From positions 1-18,384 of the forward strand of contig CANHXF010000010.1 in NCBI GenBank assembly GCA_947464515.1: a DNA stretch of 18,384 nucleotides, in the 5' to 3' direction. The notes below the pieces were generated by a model. It was not told the origin of the DNA and searched no databases. It saw only the letters and a program-made list of their open reading frames with translations. Of the stretch, positions 14,813-18,384 are shown one piece after another. This DNA comes from Flavobacteriales bacterium. GTDB taxonomy: Bacteria > Bacteroidota > Bacteroidia > NS11-12g > UBA955. The position numbers and the translations under genes were made by a program. Position 1 is the first letter of the stretch. Each line of letters starts with the position of its first letter.

Positions 14813-17101
14813 TTAGAACAACTCAGTTGAGTAGGTATATACTTTTTTATTTTTTAGGGTAACCGTTATTTTGATTACATCGCCCGTTTCCCATTTGGGC
14901 ATGCCTAGCGGAACAATCACCAAAGTTGGAAGCCCAAGCCCATTTCCAGCTTCTTCGCGCACGTCACATTCTACTTTGCCATGTTTGGTGGAAGTCATTG
15001 ATACTGTTGCTTCTGCAAGCGGCTGTAGTATAGAAAAGCTCCATTTATCAAAAGCAAGCATGGTTGGTGAGGCACCCGCCGCGGGCCATGTCACGAAATG
15101 ATCTTTGTAATAAGCAGAATCGATTCTTAACAACGACTTATCGGCCATCCAAAAAACAGAATTATTGTCGGCGCAACCATATCCATAGTTAGTTAATCCA
15201 GGATGGGTAATTAAACGACGGTTATACATCTCGTCGCTTTTGTTGTCGCTCATGAGCACCGTGACACTCTGTGCAGGATTTGATTCCAAAATGGCTTGGC
15301 CATAGGCGGCGGCATCGGCGGCAGGCTGAGAAAAACACTTATGGGTCTCGGGTTTGGGTTCGCGACTAAATACGCCAATGGGTGCATACATCGTGGCGGC
15401 AGCCAAACAGGCAATTTGCTTGTCTTCATCCAACCTTACTGTATTAGGAATTCCAGCGTTCTGACGGAAGTAATTGATCCGATTGGTGATTTTTTGATTG
15501 GTACTATCTGGCAAGGTTCCTGGGGTACAAGTCTTTACGATGCCCGACCAACCCGTGTTAGAAACTTGTTTGCCTTTGATTTTAGAATAGGCGATTTTGC
15601 TTCCTTTGAAACGTTTCTCGAAATCTGCTTTCGCCAAACTGATCTGAAGTTTGTTTAACGTCGCAAATTTCGGATTCTCCTTTTGAAGTCGATAATAAAG
15701 TCCCCAAGCCAAATCCATTTGACCGTGTTTTGTCAATGAATCAATGCCCCTAGCCAATAATTGCTGTTGTTGGGGTTTTAGGGTGGTGTTTTTTGGGAAG
15801 TCCTTCACGACAGAATCGCTTAATGTTATAATGCGCTGCCAATCGTAATAGGCGATGGGTTGTTTGATCCATTGCGAGTAAATAGCCATGCGATGCTTTT
15901 TTAAGGTAGCATTTTTTGGATATTTATTACCTGCATGATCCATCAACATGCCAATCAAACGGTGGCTAATGGTTTTTGGTGGATTGTTTAGCAGGGCTTC
16001 CATCCGCTTCTCATCGATGGCTCCACTTTTGAATTGCATGGGGTACCACTTGTAGAAGAAGAATACAGTACCGCCGGGGGCGTTGTTGCTCAGGTAATAT
16101 TCTAAGCTCTGAGTAATGAATTTGCTTGTATCGTTCAATAAGAATGGATCGGTAGCGTTCTTTGATTTTCGACCCAAAAGATCGGCTTTTCGCTCAAAGA
16201 AATCTTGGTATGTGAGTTCTGCTTCAGCCCAATCATTCTCCTGTGTAAGGTATCCGATGCGGTTGAGGTAGAAATTGTTTTGTTCGTGCAGGTAAAAAGT
16301 ATCGCTTGGGAAATAGATCAAGGCTTTTTGCAACCATTGGTTATACATGGTGCTGTAGCCAGTGTTTGTTCTTGTTGATGCCAATTCGATATTTAACATT
16401 TGTCGTTCCCAACTTAATAATTTGACGTTGAGTGGGAATACAGATAGTCCCATTTCGCAATAAAACATGGCGCTATCTTTCATTTTTGCCTCATTCAAAT
16501 AGTAATCGGTAAGATCTTCAAACGCTTCCCTCACATAGGTTTTCTTGTGTTTGTTTTCTGCGTTGGCCCCGTAGTTCATTGTGGCAACCTTCCTAAGGGT
16601 TTTCACGGCATCCAAGTTTTGCTTCATCAAAAAGTAACAATGTCCAGCCATACCCAATGCAATCGTATCTCCGGTAAGCTCATAACTCGTTTTGTAAGTT
16701 TGGAGGGCTCGGGGGTATCTGCCTTGACCGTAATTGCTGATGGCTTCTTTGTTGTTGGCGGCCACCAAGGGTTTAAATCGTTCGCCGTATACTTTGTAAA
16801 GTCTTAGGTCATCATCGTAACCAATCGCCTTCACCGCACTTTTCATGGATTCTTTGAAGTAATCGGTTTCTTCTTTGCGATATTTTTCTAGTTGATACAT
16901 CTCAAACTCGGAGATGGCTTTGATGTACCAAAGTTCAGTGGTGGATTTATCGTCTTCTAGGCCGCTAATACAATATTTTCTTGCTTCGGGATATTTTCCA
17001 TTGGCAAAATTTTCACGGGCTTTGAGTACAGGCTTGGTCTGCGCCGTAACTGCTTGAATACTTAAAATGCTGATAATGAGGAATAGGTTGCGTAGTTTCA
17101 T
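14813..17101 (-). CDS. Secreted protein with TPR-like N-terminal region and C-terminal CAP (SCP/PR-1) domain
   Basis: A 762-residue protein. Residues 1-20 form a signal peptide cut near VTAQ (MKLRNLFLIISILSIQ). The next ~500 residues are helical and contain TPR-like units such as FANGKYPEARKYCISGLE, YGQGRYPRALQTYKTSYELTG and AGHCYFLMKQNLDAVKTLRK. From about residue 535 a CAP domain is recognisable: ITNRINYFRQNAGIPNTVRLDE, then ACLAAATMYA, a SREP-x-HKCF segment, and the late motif YNRRLITHPGLTNYGYG followed by SVFWMAD. A short beta-rich tail (about 695-762) ends the protein. CAP domains bind lipids, glycans or peptides, and the role in bacteria is mostly unknown. I could not assign the usual two His and two Glu of the CAP cavity with certainty. 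No T9SS sorting domain is visible at the C-terminus. It lies 89 bases after the T9SS cargo gene on the same strand. Confidence 0.82.
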   Translation of the reverse strand: MKLRNLFLIISILSIQAVTAQTKPVLKARENFANGKYPEARKYCISGLEDDKSTTELWYIKAISEFEMYQLEKYRKEETDYFKESMKSAVKAIGYDDDLRLYKVYGERFKPLVAANNKEAISNYGQGRYPRALQTYKTSYELTGDTIALGMAGHCYFLMKQNLDAVKTLRKVATMNYGANAENKHKKTYVREAFEDLTDYYLNEAKMKDSAMFYCEMGLSVFPLNVKLLSWERQMLNIELASTRTNTGYSTMYNQWLQKALIYFPSDTFYLHEQNNFYLNRIGYLTQENDWAEAELTYQDFFERKADLLGRKSKNATDPFLLNDTSKFITQSLEYYLSNNAPGGTVFFFYKWYPMQFKSGAIDEKRMEALLNNPPKTISHRLIGMLMDHAGNKYPKNATLKKHRMAIYSQWIKQPIAYYDWQRIITLSDSVVKDFPKNTTLKPQQQQLLARGIDSLTKHGQMDLAWGLYYRLQKENPKFATLNKLQISLAKADFEKRFKGSKIAYSKIKGKQVSNTGWSGIVKTCTPGTLPDSTNQKITNRINYFRQNAGIPNTVRLDEDKQIACLAAATMYAPIGVFSREPKPETHKCFSQPAADAAAYGQAILESNPAQSVTVLMSDNKSDEMYNRRLITHPGLTNYGYGCADNNSVFWMADKSLLRIDSAYYKDHFVTWPAAGASPTMLAFDKWSFSILQPLAEATVSMTSTKHGKVECDVREEAGNGLGLPTLVIVPLGMPKWETGDVIKITVTLKNKKVYTYSTELF

Positions 17102-17190
17102 GGGGTTTGATGATACCTATTACAAATAAAACGGAAATAACCCACAATTGGAAGGGTATGGGACATTCGGTGTATAAAACGCGAAAATTC

Positions 17191-18234
17191 TTACCTTAAT
17201 AGGGTAATATTTGTTCTATGCGATTGTTTAAATCCGTTGTTTCCTTTTAGATGGATCAAACAAACATAAACTCCTTCTATGGCTGGTTTATCGAGGTAGT
17301 TGCCATCCCAAAAGCCATTTAAATCTTGGGTTTCAAATACTTTTTGACCCCAGCGATTGTAGATTGACATTTCCATGCTCACGAATCCTTCCAAATAGGG
17401 TCTGTAGCCATCGTTCGTATTGTTGTTGTCGGGCGTAAATGCGTTGGGGATGATTACGATTGGCGGACAACTATCGATGAGGGCAATTTCGTCGCTTGCC
17501 GAGCATCCATCAATCGATGTAACGGTTGCGATATAGATTCCTGCGGTGGATGCGAGAATTGATTGTGTGGTTTCGTTATTGGGTTTCCAATTGTATTTAT
17601 AGCCTGTTCCGGCTCCGGCGTCTAATGGGATGGCCGTGTTGCGACATACAAATTGGTCTTTTCCTAGATTTACTATGGGCAGTTCTCCGATGCGTATTTT
17701 GATCGTTTTGCTCGTTATGGCGCATTTGGAATAGACTTTTACGCTATACGATCCAGCTTTTTTGATGGAAAGGAATTGTTTGGTGGTGTCGATGCCGGTT
17801 AGGTTGACATCGCTGCTTGTCCAGTGGTAATTCCACCCACGGTGATTGTTGCCTGCATTGAGTATCATCGCCACGGCGGGGTTACAGAGCACGGTGTCTT
17901 TCATTGGGATGGGTTCTGGGGCGGCCCAAATTACAAGGACATAAACGGATTTTGTAGATTGGGATCCATTATTGAATGTGGAGGTACATTCGGTTTTGAA
18001 CAAACCCGTATCGGGGTAATTGATGTTTTGTGGCTCTCTATCGGTTGATGTACCGGGTGTTGCGCCCTGAAATTTCCACGCCCATGCCACAGATGGTAGG
18101 CTTCCGGGGTCGTTGAATTCTTTGTAATTGACGTTGCTGCCCTTGCAGATAATCAGCGATGGGGTTTGGGCTTTTAATGGGTTTATGAATATCCCTGCGA
18201 TTCCAATAAAGAGTATGAGCAAGAGGCGATTCAT
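17191..18234 (-). CDS. Small secreted PKD/Ig-like protein with T9SS type B (gliding motility-associated) C-terminal domain
   Basis: A 347-residue T9SS cargo protein. The signal peptide is MNRLLLILFIGIAGIF to about LKAQ (residue 23). A PKD-like domain follows (VAWAWKFQGATPG, then NINYPDTGLF). Next is an Ig-like region (TVLCNPAVAMILNAG, YHWTSSD) and a second Ig-like module starting VNLGKDQFVC near residue 188, with YKYNWKPNNETTQS. The sorting domain starts near residue 258: IIPNAFTPDNNNTND, MSIYNRWGQKVFE, GFWDGNY, EGVYVCLI, ending TNITLLR. It has the same module order as the end of the 1584-residue protein and may be a short paralogue. It is predicted to be exposed on the surface or released. 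It probably heads an operon with the CAP protein gene downstream. Confidence 0.92.
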   Translation of the reverse strand: MNRLLLILFIGIAGIFINPLKAQTPSLIICKGSNVNYKEFNDPGSLPSVAWAWKFQGATPGTSTDREPQNINYPDTGLFKTECTSTFNNGSQSTKSVYVLVIWAAPEPIPMKDTVLCNPAVAMILNAGNNHRGWNYHWTSSDVNLTGIDTTKQFLSIKKAGSYSVKVYSKCAITSKTIKIRIGELPIVNLGKDQFVCRNTAIPLDAGAGTGYKYNWKPNNETTQSILASTAGIYIATVTSIDGCSASDEIALIDSCPPIVIIPNAFTPDNNNTNDGYRPYLEGFVSMEMSIYNRWGQKVFETQDLNGFWDGNYLDKPAIEGVYVCLIHLKGNNGFKQSHRTNITLLR

Positions 18235-18239
18235 CTTAG

Positions 18240-18247
18240 CAAAATTA
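18240..18247 (-). promoter_or_regulatory. Possible -7 promoter element of the 347-residue T9SS cargo gene
   Basis: The minus strand reads TAATTTTG, matching TAnnTTTG, and ends 5 bases before the ATG at 18234. A TTG at the normal distance upstream is missing; a TTA lies 16 bases upstream. If used, the transcript would be almost leaderless. The AT-rich setting leaves room for a chance match. Confidence 0.35.
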
Positions 18248-18270
18248 ATTTTTTTTGATGAATTAACTAT

Positions 18271-18334
18271 TGCGATTTTCCAACAATGTGGGCGGGGTTT
18301 TTAGCTTCTGCGATTTGCTAACAATGGGGGCGGG
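18271..18334. repeat. Two-copy imperfect direct repeat, 26-base unit, 38-base period
   Basis: Copy 1 (18271-18296) and copy 2 (18309-18334) share the frame TGCGATTT, then AACAATG, then GGGCGGG, with three differing bases (at unit positions 9, 11 and 19). A 12-base segment separates them. The units are more GC-rich at their right end than the surrounding AT-rich leader. I see no similar copy elsewhere in the window, and no function is evident. Confidence 0.6.
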
Positions 18335-18384
18335 CCACCATCAAAGGGATTGTCTGACCGACCGATGCTTTTCACGTCCAGGCC

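Noticed and set aside
18271..18334. CRISPR array
   Set aside because: Only two imperfect units with a 12-base spacer are present, and no cas gene is in the window.
18301..18384. Minus-strand open frame of 27 codons ending in TAA at 18301-18303 and running off the right edge
   Set aside because: It is short enough to be open by chance, includes one repeat copy, and shows no recognisable motif. It could be the end of an outside gene but cannot be supported.

Overview
The window comes from a member of the phylum Bacteroidota. Three things point there: two secreted proteins ending in the gliding-motility-associated C-terminal (CHU_C, type B T9SS sorting) domain, promoter elements of the Bacteroidota type (TTG, about 20 bases, TAnnTTTG), and A-rich leaders in place of strong Shine-Dalgarno sites. 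Family-level placement cannot be made from this stretch. About 96% is coding or tRNA, no gap exceeds about 190 bases, and I see no insertion sequence, phage gene or CRISPR array.

Left part (1-4863). A glycoside hydrolase family 3 gene runs off the left edge. Divergent from it is a two-gene unit: an ECF sigma factor and a membrane protein with the layout of an anti-sigma factor at its N-terminus and an outer-membrane-barrel-like C-terminus. Next come the branched-chain aminotransferase IlvE on the minus strand and, divergent from it with 31 bases between the ATGs, a small protein of unknown function.

Centre (5041-11079). A 1584-residue secreted protein built of an N-terminal cysteine-containing module, PKD/Ig-like domains and a T9SS type B sorting domain is the largest gene. 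Its last 21 bases overlap, tail to tail, the end of a UMF1-type major facilitator gene.

Right part (9775-18234, all on the minus strand). In transcription order: a 347-residue T9SS type B cargo protein, a TPR-like/CAP-domain secreted protein, tRNA-Leu(UAG), trigger factor, ClpP, ClpX and the UMF1 transporter. The tig-clpP-clpX block is the conserved chaperone/protease cluster: trigger factor handles nascent chains, and ClpX feeds unfolded substrates to the ClpP barrel. The tRNA has a clear promoter and a hairpin between it and tig.

The last ~100 bases are more GC-rich and contain a 26-base imperfect direct repeat in two copies with a 38-base period; the nature of that end is unresolved. I did not find a demonstrably new multi-gene system. 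The most distinctive candidates are the sigma factor with its inner-membrane-helix/outer-barrel partner, the CAP fusion protein, and the apparent near-leaderless promoters.
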